Of a stretch of DNA of 64,000 nt, positions 1 to 14,257 are shown in pieces; position 1 is the first letter of the stretch, and every line of letters starts with the position of its first letter. Below the pieces are notes generated by a model. It ran no database searches. It was not told the origin of the DNA and worked only from the letters and a program-made list of their open reading frames with translations. The stretch covers positions 239,905,323 through 239,969,322 of the forward strand of contig JBAIZL010000005.1 of assembly GCA_036971475.1 (NCBI GenBank), given 5' to 3'. Made by a program: the position numbers and the translations under genes. Origin of the DNA: Prosapia bicincta. Taxonomy: Eukaryota; Arthropoda; Insecta; Hemiptera; Cercopidae.

Positions 1-3000
1 CTGACTCTAGTTTACTAAACAGAGTTGTTGATCAATGATGATAACGTTATCCGAAGCTAGCATGTTCGGTTAAGTGAGCTGTTTTAGAGAGTGACAACGT
101 TAGAATAAGTTCAAACTCTGACTCTAGTTTACTAAACAGAGTTGTTGATCAATGATGATAACGTTATCCGAAGCTAGCATGTTCGGTTAAGTGAGCTGTT
201 TTAGAGAGTGACAAAGTTATAATAAGTTGAAACTCTGACCCTAGTTTACTAATCATAGTTTTTGATCAATGATGATAACGTTATCCGAAACTAGCATGTT
301 CTGTTTATTGAGCTTACTTAGAGGGCGACAAAGTTATAATAAGTTGAAACTCTGACCCTAGTTTACTAAAAATAGTTGTTGATCAATGATGATAACGTTA
401 TCCGAAACTAGCATGTTCTGTTAATTGAGGTTACTTAGAGGGCGACAAAGTTACAATAAGTTCAAACTCTGACTCTAGTTTACTAAACAGAGTTGTTGAT
501 CAATGATGATAACGTTATCCGAAACTAGCATGTTCGGTTAAGTGAGCTTACTTAGAGGGCGACAAAGTTACAATAAGTTCAAACTCTGACTCTAACTTAC
601 TAAACATAGTTGTTGATCAATGATGATATCGTTATCCGAAACTAGCATGTTCTGTTTATTGAGCTTAGTTAGAGAGTGACAAAGTTAAATTAGGTTCAAA
701 CTCTGACTCTAGCTTATTAAACCTAGTTGTTGCTCAATGATGATAACGTTATCCGAAACAAGCATGTTCTGTTTATTGAGCTTACTTAGAGGGCGACAAA
801 GTTACAATAAGTTCAAACTCTGACTCTAGTTTACTAAACATAGTTGTTGATCAATGATGATAACGTTATCCGAAACTAGCATGTTCTGTTTATTGAGCTT
901 ACCTAGAGAGTGACAAAGTTACAATAAATTCAAACTTTAACTCTAGTTTACTAAACATAGTTGTTGATCAATGATGATAGCGTTAACCGGAACTGGCATG
1001 TTCTGTTTATGGAGCTTACCTAGAGGGCGACAAACTTACAATAAGAACAAACTCTGACTCTAGTTTACTAAACATAGTTGTTGATCAATGATGATAGCGT
1101 TAACCGGAACTGGCATGTTCTATTTATTGAGCTTACCTAGAGGGCGACAAAGTTACAATAAGTTCAAACTCTGACTCTAGTTTACTAAACACTGTTTTTG
1201 ATCAATGATATTAACGTTATACGAAACTAGCATATTCTGTTTATTGAGCTTACTTAGAGGGCGACAAAGTTATAATAAGTTCAAACTCTGACTCTAGTTT
1301 ACTAAACACTGTTTTTTATCAATGATGTTAACGTTATCCGAAACTAGCATGTTCTGTTTATTGAGCTTACTTAGAGGGCGACTGAGTGATAATAATAAGT
1401 TCAAACTCTGACCCTAGTTTACTAAACATAGTTGTTGATCAATGATGATAACGTTATCCGGAACTAGCATGTTATGTTAATTGAGGTTACTTAGAGGGCG
1501 ACAAAGATACAATAAGTTCAAACTCTGACTCTAGTTTACTAAACAGAGTTGTTGATCAATGATGATAACGTTAGACGAAACTAGCATGTTCGGTTAAGTG
1601 AGCTGTCTTAGAGAGTGACAACGTTAGAATAAGTTCAAACTCAGACTCTAACTTACTAAACATAGTTGTTGATCAATGATGATAACGTTATCCGAAACTA
1701 GCATGTTCTGTTTATTGAGCTTACTTAGAGAGTGACAAAGTTAAATTAGGTTCAAACTCTGACTCTAGCTTACTAAACCTAGTTGTTGCTCAATGATGAT
1801 AACGTTATCCAAAACTAGCATGTTCTGTTTATTGAGCTTACTTAGAGGGGGACAAAGTTAGAATAAGTTCAAACTCTGACTCTAGTTTACTAAACACAGT
1901 TGTTGATCAATGATGATAACGTTATCCGAAACTAGCATGTTCTGTTTATTGAGCTTACTTAGAGGGCGACAATGTTATAATAAGTTGAAACTCTGACCCT
2001 AGTTTACTAATCATAGTTTTTGATCAATGATGTTAACGTTATCCGAAACTAGCTTGTTCTGTTTATTGAGGTTACTTAGAGGGCGACAAAGTTACAATAA
2101 GTTCAAACTCTGACTCTAGTTTACTAAACAGAGTTGTTGATCAATGATGATAACGTTATCCGAAGCTAGCATGTTCGGTTAAGTGAGCTGTCTTAGAGAG
2201 TGACAACGTTCGAATAAGTTCAAACTCTGACTCTAGTTTACTAAACATAGTTGTTGATCAATGATGATAACGTTATCCGAAACTAGCATGTTCTGTTTAT
2301 TGGGCTTACCTAGAGAGTGACAAAGTTACAATAAATACAAACTTTAAATATAGTTTAATAAACATAATTTTTGATCAATGATGATAACGTTATCCGAAAC
2401 TAGCATGTTCTGTTTATTGAGCTTACTTAGAGGGCGACAAAGTTATAATAAGTTTAAACTCTGACCCTAGTTTACTAATCATAGTTTTTGATCAATGATG
2501 TTAACGTTATCCGAAACTAGCATGTTCTGTTTATTGAGGTTACTTCGAGGGCGACAAAGTTACAATAAGTTCAAACTCTGACTCTAGTTTACTAAACAGA
2601 GTTGTTGATCAATGATGATAGCGTTATCCGAAGCTAGCATGTTCGGTTAAGTGAGCTGTTTTATAGAGTGACAACGTTAGAATAAGTTCAAACTCTGACT
2701 CTAGTTTACTAAACAGAGTTGTTGTTCAATGATGATAACGTTATCCGAAGCTAGCATGTTCGGTTAAGTGAGCTGTTTTAGAGAGTGACAAAGTTATAAT
2801 AAGTTGAAACTCTGACCCTAGTTTACTAATCATAGTTTTTGATCAATGATGATAACGTTATCCGAAACTAGCATGTTCTGTTTATTGAGCTTACTTAGAG
2901 GGCGACAAAGTTATAATAAGTTGAAACTCTGACCCTAGTTTACTAAAAATAGTTGTTGATCAATGATGATAACGTTATCCGAAACTAGCATGTTCTGTTA

Positions 3001-3467
3001 ATTGAGGTTACTTAGAGGGCGACAAAGTTACAATAAGTTCAAACTCTTACTCTAGTTTACTAAACAGAGTTGTTGATCAATGATGATAACGTTATCCGAA
3101 ACTAGCATGTTCGGTTAAGTGAGCTTACTTAGAGGGCGACAAAGTTACAATAAGTTCAAACTCTGACTCTAACTTACTAAACATAGTTGTTGATCAATGA
3201 TGATATCGTTATCCGAAACTAGCATGTTCTGTTTATTGAGCTTAGTTAGAGAGTGACAAAGTTAAATTAGGTTCAAACTCTGACTCTAGCTTACTAAACC
3301 TAGTTGTTGCTCAATGATGATAACGTTATCCGAAACTAGCATGTTCTGTCTATTGAGCTTACTTAGAGGGCGACAAAGTTACAATAAGTTCAAACTCTGA
3401 CTCTAGTTTACTAAACACAGTTGTTGATCAATGATGATAACGTTATCCGAAACTAGCATGTTATGTT
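1..3467. repeat. SatA 22-monomer spaced duplication
   Basis: Bases 1-890 recur at about 2,578-3,467 (shift 2,577 bp, 22 x 117 plus 3). The same ordered series of variants is seen in both: two AAACAGAG monomers with GAAGCTAGC, an AATCATAG monomer, an AAAAATAG monomer, the GATATCGTTATCC variant and the TTAGTTAGAGAGTG variant. Copies differ by scattered single bases and part company at about 890 versus 3,467. Lengths were judged by eye. Confidence 0.75.
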
Positions 3468-3514
3468 TATTGAGCTTACTTAGAGGGCGACAAAGTTATA
3501 ATAAGTTGAAACTC

Positions 3515-6330
3515 TGACCCTAGTTTACTAAACAGAGTTGTTGATCAATGATGATAACGTTATCCGAAGCTAGCATGTTCGGTTAAGTGAGCTGTCTTAG
3601 AGAGTTACAACGTTAGAATAAGTTAAAACTCTGACTCTAGTTTACTAAACATAGTTGTTGATCAATGATGATAACGTTATCCGAAACTAGCATGTTCTGT
3701 TTATTGGGCTAACCTAGAGAGTGACAAAGTTACAATAAATACAAACTTTAAATATAGTTTAATAAACATAATTTTTGATCAATGATGATAACGTTATCCG
3801 AAACTAGCATGTTCTGTTTATTGAGCTTACTTAGAGGGCGACAAAGTTATAATAAGTTGAAACTCTGACCCTAGTTTACTAAACACAGTTGTTGATCAAT
3901 GATGATAACGTTATCCGAAACTAGCATGTTCTGTTTATTGAGCTTACTTAGAGGGCGACTGAGTGATAATAATAAGTTCAAACTCTGACCCTAGTTTACT
4001 AAACATAGTTGTTGATCAATGATGATAACGTTATCCGAAACTAGCATGTTCTGTTAATTGAGGTTACTTAGAGGGCGATAAACTTACAATAAGTTCAAAC
4101 TCTGACTCTAGTTTACTAAACAGAGTTGTTGATCAATGATGATAACGTTATCCGAAACTAGCATGTTCGGTTAAGTGAGCTGTCATAGAGAGTGACAACG
4201 TTAGAATAAGTTCAAACTCTGACTCTAGTTTACTAAGCATAATTTTTGATCAATGATGATAACGTTATCCGAAACTAGCATGGTCTGTTTATTGAACTTA
4301 CTTAGAGGGCGACAAAGTTACAATAAGTTCAAACTCTGACTCTAACTTACTAAACATAGATGTTGATCAATGATGATAACGTTATCCGAAACTAGCATGT
4401 TCTGTTTATTGAGCTTACTTAGAGGGCGACAAAGTTACAATAAGTTCAAACTCTGACTCTAGTTTACTAAACATAGTTGTTGATCAATGATGATAACGTT
4501 ATCCGAAAGTAGTATGTTCTGTTTATTGAGCTTACTTAGAGGGGGACAAAGTTAGAATAAGTTCAATCTCTGACTCTAGTTTACTAAACACAGTTGTTGA
4601 TCAATGATGATAACGTTATCCGAAACTAGCATGTTCTGTTTATTGAGCTTACCTAGAGAGTGACAAAGTTACAATAAATTCAAATATTAAATCTAGTTTA
4701 ATAAACATAATTTTTGGTAAATGATGATAACCTTATCCGAAACTAGCATGTTCTGTTTATTGAGGTTATTTAGAGGGCGACAAAGTTACATTAAGTTCAA
4801 ACTCTGACTCTAGTTTACTAAACATAGTTGTTGATCAATGATGATAACGTTATCCGAAACTAGCATGTTCTGTTTATTGAGCTTACTTAGAGGGGAACAA
4901 AAATATAATAAGTTCAAACTTTGACTCTAGTTTACTAAACAGAGTTGTTGATCAATGATGATAACGTTATCCGAAACTAGCATGATCTGTTTATTGAGCT
5001 TACTTAGAGGGCGACAAAGTTACAATAAGTTCAAACTCTGACTCTAACTTGCTAAACATAGTTGTTGATCAATGATGATAACGTTATCCGAAACTAGCAT
5101 GTTCTGTTTATTGATCTTACTTAGAGAGTGACAAAGTTAAATTAGGTTCAAACTCTGACTCTAGCTTACTAAACCTAGTTGTTGATCAATGATGATAACG
5201 TTATCGGAAACTAGCATGTTCTGTTTATTGAGCTTACTTAGAGAGCGACAAAGTTACAATAAGTTGAAACTCTGACCCTAGTTTACTAAACAGAGTTGTT
5301 GATCAATGATGATAACGTTATCCGAAGCTAGCATGTTCGGTTAAGTGAGCTGTCTTAGAGAGTTACAACGTTAGAATAAGTTAAAACTCTGACTCTAGTT
5401 TACTAAACATAGTTGTTGATCAATGTTGATAACGTTATCCGAAACTAGCATGTTCTGTTTATTGGGCTTACCTAGAGAGTGACAAAGTTACAATAAATAC
5501 AAACTTTAAATATAGTTTAATAAACATAATTTTTGATCAATGATGATAACGTTATCCGAAACTAGCATGTTCTGTTTATTGAGCTTACTTAGAGGGCGAC
5601 AAAGTTATAATAAGTTGAAACTCTGACCCTAGTTTACTAAACACAGTTGTTGATCAATGATGATAACGTTATCCGAAACTAGCATGTTCTGTTTATTGAG
5701 CTTACTTAGAGGGCGACTGAGTGATAATAATAAGTTCAAACTCTGACCCTAGTTTACTAAACATAGTTGTTGATCAATGATGATAACGTTATCCGAAACT
5801 AGCATGTTCTGTTAATTGAGGTTACTTAGAGGGCGATAAACTTACAATAAGTTCAAACTCTGACTCTAGTTTACTAAACAGAGTTGTTGATCAATGATGA
5901 TAACGTTATCCGAAACTAGCATGTTCGGTTAAGTGAGCTGTCTTAGAGAGTGACAACGTTAGAATAAGTTCAAACTCTGACTCTAGTTTACTAAGCATAA
6001 TTTTTGATCAATGATGATAACGTTATCCGAAACTAGCATGTTCTGTTTATTGAGCTTACTTAGAGGGCGACAAAGTTACAATAAGTTCAAACTCTGACTC
6101 TAACTTACTAAACATAGATGTTGATCAATGATGATAACGTTATCCGAAACTAGCATGTTCTGTTTATTGAGCTTACTTAGAGGGCGACAAAGTTACAATA
6201 AGTTCAAACTCTGACTCTAGTTTACTAAACATAGTTGTTGATCAATGATGATAACGTTATCCGAAAGTAGTATGTTCTGTTTATTGAGCTTACTTAGAGG
6301 GGGACAAAGTTAGAATAAGTTCAATCTCTG
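3515..6330. repeat. SatA 15-monomer duplication
   Basis: The rare variant GAGAGTTACAACGTTAG followed by AAGTTAAAACTC occurs near 3,604 and again near 5,362, a shift of 1,758 bp (15 x 117 plus 3; the block carries the indel variant GAGTGATAATAATAAG). The order of variants matches for about 1 kb from 3,515 and 5,273. They part at about 6,330, where the second copy gains and then loses monomers relative to the first. Related blocks reappear near 8.7-10.3 kb and 12.2-13.8 kb. Confidence 0.75.
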
Positions 6331-9300
6331 ACTCTAACTTACTAAACATAGATGTTGATCAATGATGATAACTTTATCCGAAACTAGCATGTTCTGTTTA
6401 TTGAGCTTACTTAGAGGGCGACAAAGTTACAATAAGTTCAAACTCTGACTCTAGTTTACTAAACATAGTTGTTGATCAATGATGATAACGTTATCCGAAA
6501 GTAGTATGTTCTGTTTATTGAGCTTACTTAGAGGGGGACAAAGTTAGAATAAGTTCAATCTCTGACTCTAGTTTACTAAACACAGTTGTTGATCAATGAT
6601 GATAACGTTATCCGAAACTAGCATGTTCTGTTTATTGAGGTTATTTAGAGGGCGACAAAGTTACATTAAGTTCAAACTCTGACTCTAGTTTACTAAACAT
6701 AGTTGTTGATCAATGATGATAACGTTATCCGAAACTAGCATGTTCTGTTTATTGAGCTAACTTAGAGGGGAACAAAAATATAATAAGTTCAAACTTTGAC
6801 TCTAGTTTACTAAACAGAGTTGTTGATCAATGATGATAACGTTATCCGAAACTAGCTTGATCTGTTCATTGAGCTTACTTAGAGGGCGACAAAGTTACAA
6901 TAAGTTCAAACTCTGACTCTAACTTGCTAAACATAGTTGTTGATCAATGATGATAACGTTATCCGAAACTAGCATGTTCTGTTTATTGATCTTACTTAGA
7001 GAGTGACAAAGTTAAATTAGGTTCAAACTCTAACTCTAGCTCACTAAACCTAGTTGTTGATCAATGATGATAACGTTATCGGAAACTAGCATGTTCTGTT
7101 TATTGAGCTTACTTAGAGAGCGACAAAGTTACAATAAGTTCAAACTCTGACTCTAGTTTACTAAACATAGTTGTTGATCAATGATGATAACGTTATCCGA
7201 AAGTAGTATGTTCTGTTTATTGAGCTTACTTAGAGGGCGACAAAGTTACAATAAGTTCAAACTCTGACTCTAGTTTACTAAACACTGTATTTGATCAATG
7301 ATGTTAACGTTATCCGAAACTAGCATGTTCTGTTTATTGAGCTTACTTAGAGGGCGACAAAGTTATAATAAGTTCAAACTCTGACTCTAGTTTACTAAAC
7401 ACTGTTTTTTATCAATGATGTTAACGTTATCCGAAACTAGTATGTTCTGTTTATTGACCTTACTTAGAGGGCGACAAGGTTACAATAAGTTCAAACTCTG
7501 ACTCTAGTTTACTAAACACTGTTTTTGATCAATGATGTTAACGTTATCCGAAACTAGCATGATCTGTTTATTGAGCTTACTTAGAGGGCGACAAAGTTAT
7601 AATAAGTTGAAACTCTGACCCTAGTATACTAAAAATAGTTGTTGATCAATGATGATAACGTTATCCGAAACTAGCATGTTCTGTTAATTGAGGTTACTTA
7701 GAGGGCGACAAAGTTACAATAAGTTCAAACTCTGACTCTAGTTTACTAAACAGAGTTGTTGATCAATGATGATAACGTTATCCGAAACTAGCATGTTCGG
7801 TTAAGTGAGCTGTCTTAGAGAGTGACAACGTTAGAATAAGTTCAAACTCTGACTCTAGTTTACTAAACATAATTTTTGATCAATGATGATAACGTTATCT
7901 GAAACTAGCATGTTCTGTTTATTGAGCTTACTTAGAGGGCGACAAAGTTACAATAAGTTCAAACTCTGACTCTAACTTACTAAACATAGTTGTTGATCAA
8001 TGATGATAACGTTATCCGAAACTAGCATGTTCTGTTTATTGAGCTTACTTAGAGGGCGACAAAGTTATAATAAGTTGAAACTCTGACCCTAGTTTACTAA
8101 AAATAGTTGTTGATCAATGATGATAACGTTATCCGAAACTAGCATGTTCTGTTAATTGAGGTTACTTAGAGGGCGACAAAGTTACAATAAGTTCAAACTC
8201 TGACTCTAGTTTACTAAACAGAGTTGTTGATCAATGATGATAACGTTATCCGAAACTAGCATGTTCGGTTAAGTGAGCTGTCTTAGAGAGTGACAACGTT
8301 AGAATAAGTTCAAACTCTGACTCTAGTTTACTAAACATAATTTTTGATCAATGATGATAACGTTATCCGAAACTAGCATGTTCTGTTTATTGAGCTTAGT
8401 TAGAGAGTGACAAAGTTAAATTAGGTTCAAACTCTGACTCTAGCTTACTAAACCTAGTAGTTGCTCAATGATGATAACGTTATCCGAAACTAGCATGTTC
8501 TGTTTATTGAGCTTACTTAGAGGGCGACAAAGTTACAATAAGTTCAAACTCTGACTCTAGTTTACTAAATATAGTTGTTGATCAATGATGATAACGTTAT
8601 CCGAAAGTAGTATGTTCTGTTTATTGAGCTTACTTAGAGGGGGACAAAGTTAGAATAAATTCAAACTCTGACTCTAGTTTACTAAACAGAGTTGTTGATC
8701 AATGATGATAACGTTATCCGAAACTAGCATGTTCGGTTAAGTGAGCTGTCTTAGAGAGTGACAACGTTAGAATAAGTTCAAACTCTGACTCTAGTTTACT
8801 AAGCATAATTTTTGATCAATGATGATAACGTTATCCGAAACTAGCATGTTCTGTTTATTGAGCTTACTTAGAGGGCGACAAAGTTACAATAAGTTCAAAC
8901 TCTGACTCTAACTTACTAAACATAGATGTTGATCAATGATGATAACGTTATCCGAAACTAGCATGTTCTGTTTATTGAGCTTACTTAGAGGGCGACAAAG
9001 TTACAATAAGTTCAAACTCTGACTCTAGTTTACTAAACATAGTTGTTGATCAATGATGATAACGTTATCCGAAAGTAGTATGTTCTGTTTATTGAGCTTA
9101 CTTAGAGGGGGACAAAGTTAGAATAAGTTCAATCTCTGACTCTAGTTTACTAAACACAGTTGTTGATCAATGATGATAACGTTATCCGAAACTAGCATGT
9201 TCTGTTTATTGAGCTTACCTAGAGAGTGACAAAGTTACAATAAATTCAAATATTAAATCTAGTTTAATAAACATAATTTTTGGTAAATGATGATAACCTT

Positions 9301-12300
9301 ATCCGAAACTAGCATGTTCTGTTTATTGAGGTTATTTAGAGGGCGACAAAGTTACATTAAGTTCAAACTCTGACTCTAGTTTACTAAACATAGTTGTTGA
9401 TCAATGATGATAACGTTATCCGAAACTAGCATGTTCTGTTTATTGAGCTTACTTAGAGGGGAACAAAAATATAATAAGTTCAAACTTTGACTCTAGTCAT
9501 ACTAAACAGAGTTGTTGATCAATGATGATAACGTTATCCGAAACTAGCATGATCTGTTTATTGAGCTTACTTAGAGGGCGACAAAGTTACAATAAGTTCA
9601 AACTCTGACTCTAACTTGCTAAACATAGTTGTTGATCAATGATGATAACGTTATCCGAAACTAGCATGTTCTGTTTATTGATCTTACTTAGAGAGTGACA
9701 AAGTTAAATTAGGTTCAAACTCTGACTCTAGCTTACTAAACCTAGTTGTTGATCAATGATGATAACGTTATCGGAAACTAGCATGTTCTGTTTATTGAGC
9801 TTACTTAGAGAGCGACAAAGTTACAATAAGTTCAAACTCTGACTCTAGTTTACTAAACATAGTTGTTGATCAATGATGATAACGTTATCCGAAAGTAGTA
9901 TGTTCTGTTTATTGAGCTTACTTAGAGGGCGACAAAGTTACAATAAGTTCAAACTCTGACTCTAGTTTACTAAACACTGTTTTTGATCAATGATGTTAAC
10001 GTTATCCGAAACTAGCATGTTCTGTTTATTGAGCTTACTTAGAGGGCGACAAAGTTATAATAAGTTCAAACTCTGACTCTAGTTTACTAAACACTGTTTT
10101 TTATCAATGATGTTAACGTTATCCGAAACTAGTATGTTCTGTTTATTGACCTTACTTAGAGGGCGACAAAGTTACAATAAGTTCAAACTCTGACTCTAGT
10201 TTACTAAACACTGTTTTTGATCAATGATGTTAACGTTATCCGAAACTAGCATGATCTGTTTATTGAGCTTACTTAGAGGGCGACAAAGTTATAATAAGTT
10301 GAAACTCTGACCCTAGTTTACTAAAAATAGTTGTTGATCAATGATGATAACGTTATCCGAAACTAGCATGTTCTGTTAATTGAGGTTACTTAGAGGGCGA
10401 CAAAGTTACAATAAGTTCAAACTCTGACTCTAGTTTACTAAACAGAGTTGTTGATCAATGATGATAACGTTATCCGAAGCTAGCATGTTCGGTTAAGTGA
10501 GCTGTCTTAGAGAGTGACAACGTTCGAATAAGTTCAAACTCTGACTCTAGTTTACTAAACATAGTTGTTGATCAATGATGATAACGTTATCCGAAACTAG
10601 CATGTTCTGTTTATTGGGCTTACCTAGAGAGTGACAAAGTTACAATAAATACAAACTTTAAATATAGTTTAATAAACATAATTTTTGATCAATGATGATA
10701 ACGTTATCTGAAACTAGCATGTTCTGTTTATTGAGCTTACTTAGAGGGCGACAAAGTTATAATAAGTTGAAACTCTGACCCTAGTTTACTAATCATAGTT
10801 TTAGATCAATGATGTTAACGTTATCCGAAACTAGCATGTTCTGTTTATTGAGGTTACTTCGAGGGCGACAAAGTTACAATAAGTTCAAACTCTGACTCTA
10901 GTTTACTAAACAGAGTTGTTGATCAATGATGATAACGTTATCCGAAACTAATGTTCTGTTAATTGAGGTTACTTAGAGGGCAACAAAGTTACAATAAGTT
11001 CAAACTCTGACTCTAGTTTACTAAACAGAGTTGTTGATCAATGATGATAACGTTATCCGAAACTAGCATGTTCGGTTAAGTGAGCTGTCTTAGAGAGTGA
11101 CAACGTTAGAATAAGTTCAAACTCTGACTCTAGCTTACTAAACATAATTTTTGATCAATGATGATAACGTTATCTGAAACTAGCATGTTCTGTTTATTGA
11201 GCTTACTTAGAGGGCGACAAAGTTACAATAAGTTCAAACTCTGACTCTAACTTACTAAACATAGTTGTTGATCAATGATGATAACGTTATCCGAAACTAG
11301 CATGTTCTGTTTATTGAGCTTACTTAGAGGGCGACAAAGTTATAATAAGTTGAAACTCTGACCCTAGTTTACTAAAAATAGTTGTTGATCAATGATGATA
11401 ACGTTATCCGAAACTAGCATGTTCTGTTAATTGAGGTTACTTAGAGGGCGACAAAGTTACAATAAGTTCAAACTCTGACTCTAGTTTACTAAACAGAGTT
11501 GTTGATCAATGATGATAACGTTATCCGAAACTAGCATGTTCGGTTAAGTGAGCTGTCTTAGAGAGTGACAACGTTAGAATAAGTTCAAACTCTGACTCTA
11601 GTTTACTAAACATAATTTTCGATCAATGATGATAACGTTATCTGAAACTAGCATGTTCTGTTTATTGAGCTTACTTAGAGGGCGACAACGTTGCAATAAG
11701 TTCAAACTCTGACTCTAACTTACTAAACATAGTTGTTGATCAATGATGATATCGTTATCCGAAACTAGCATGTTCTGTTTATTGAGCTTACTTAGAGAGT
11801 GAAAAAAGTTAAATTAGGTTCAAACTCTGACTCTAGCTTACTAAACCTAGTAGTTGCTCAATGATGATAACGTTATCCGAAACTAGCATGTTCTGTTTAT
11901 TGAGCTTACCTAGAGTGTTTCAAAGTTACAATAAGTTCAAACTCTGACTCTAACTTGCTAAACATAGTTGTTGATCAATGATGATAACGTTATCCGAAAC
12001 TAGCATGTTCTGTTTATTGATCTTACTTAGAGAGTGACAAAGTTAAATTAGGTTCAAACTCTGACTCTAGCTTACTAAACCTAGTTGTTGATCAATGATG
12101 TTAACGTTATCGGAAACTAGCATGTTCTGTTTATTGAGCTTACTTAGAGAGCGACAAAGTTACAATAAGTTCAAACACTGACTCTAGTTTACTAAACATA
12201 GTTGTTGATCAATGATGATAACGTTATCCGAAACTAGCATGTTCTGTTAATTGAGGTTACTTAGAGGGCGATAAACTTACAATAAGTTCAAACTCTGACT

Positions 12301-14257
12301 CTAGTTTACTAAACAGAGTTGTTGATCAATGATGATAACGTTATCCGAAACTAGCATGTTCGGTTAAGTGAGCTGTCTTAGAGAGTGACAACGTTAGAAT
12401 AAGTTCAAACTCTGACTCTAGTTTACTAAGCATAATTTTTGATCAATGATGATAACGTTATCCGAAACTAGCATGTTCTGTTTATTGAGCTTACTTAGAG
12501 GGCGACAAAGTTACAATAAGTTCAAACTCTGACTCTAACTTACTAAACATAGATGTTGATCAATGATGATAACGTTATCCGAAACTAGCATGTTCTGTTT
12601 ATTGAGCTTACTTAGAGGGCGACAAAGTTACAATAAGTTCAAACTCTGACTCTAGTTTACTAAACATAGTTGTTGATCAATGATGATAACGTTATCCGAA
12701 AGTAGTATGTTCTGTTTATTGAGCTTACTTAGAGGGGGACAAAGTTAGAATAAGTTCAATCTCTGACTCTAGTTTACTAAACACAGTTGTTGATCAATGA
12801 TGATAACGTTATCCGAAACTAGCATGTTCTGTTTATTGAGGTTATTTAGAGGGCGACAAAGTTACATTAAGTTCAAACTCTGACTCTAGTTTACTAAACA
12901 TAGTTGTTGATCAATGATGATAACGTTATCCGAAACTAGCATGTTCTGTTTATTGAGCTTACTTAGAGGGGAACAAAAATATAATAAGTTCAAACTTTGA
13001 CTCTAGTTTACTAAACAGAGTTGTTGATCAATGATGATAACGTTATCCGAAACTAGCATGATCTGTTTATTGAGCTTACTTAGAGGGCGACAAAGTTACA
13101 ATAAGTTCAAACTCTGACTCTAACTTGCTAAACATAGTTGTTGATCAATGATGATAACGTTATCCGAAACTAGCATGTTCTGTTTATTGATCTTACTTAG
13201 AGAGTGACAAAGTTAAATTAGGTTCAAACTCTGACTCTAGCTTACTAAACCTAGTTGTTGATCAATGATGATAACGTTATCGGAAACTAGCATGTTCTGT
13301 TTATTGAGCTTACTTAGAGAGCGACAAAGTTACAATAAGTTCAAACTCTGACTCTAGTTTACTAAACATAGTTGTTGATCTATGATGATAACGTTATCCG
13401 AAAGTAGTATGTTCTGTTTATTCAGCTTACTTAGAGAGCGACAAAGTTACAATAAGTTCAAACTCTGACTCTAGTTTACTAAACACTGTTTTTGATCAAT
13501 GATGTTAACGTTATCCGAAACTAGCATGTTCTGTTTATTGAGCTTACTTAGAGGGCGACAAAGTTATAATAAGTTCAAACTCTGACTCTAGTTTACTAAA
13601 CACTGTTTTTTATCAATGATGTTAACGTTATCCGAAACTAGTATGTTCTGTTTATTGACCTTACTTAGAGGGCGACAAAGTTACAATAAGTTCAAACTCT
13701 GACTCTAGTTTACTAAACACTGTTTTTGATCAATGATGTTAACGTTATCCGAAACTAGCATGTTCTGTTAATTGAGGTTACTTAGAGGGCGACAAAGTTA
13801 CAATAAGTTCAAACTCTGACTCTAGTTTACTAAACAGAGTTGTTGATCAATGATGATAACGTTATCCGAAGCTAGCATGTTCGGTTAAGTGAGCTGTCTT
13901 AGAGAGTGACAACGTTCGAATAAGTTCAAACTCTGACTCTAGTTTACTAAACATAGTTGTTGATCAATGATGATAACGTTATCCGAAACTAGCATGTTCT
14001 GTTTATTGGGCTTACCTAGAGAGTGACAAAGTTACAATAATTACAAACTTTAAATATAGTTTAATAAACATAATTTTTGATCAATGATGATAACGTTATC
14101 CGAAACTAGCATGTTCTGTTTATTGAGCTTACTTAGAGGGCGACAAAGTTATAATAAGTTGAAACTCTGACCCTAGTTTACTAAACACAGTTGTTGATCA
14201 ATGATGATAACGTTATCCGAAACTAGCATGTTCTGTTTATTGAGCTTACTTAGAGGG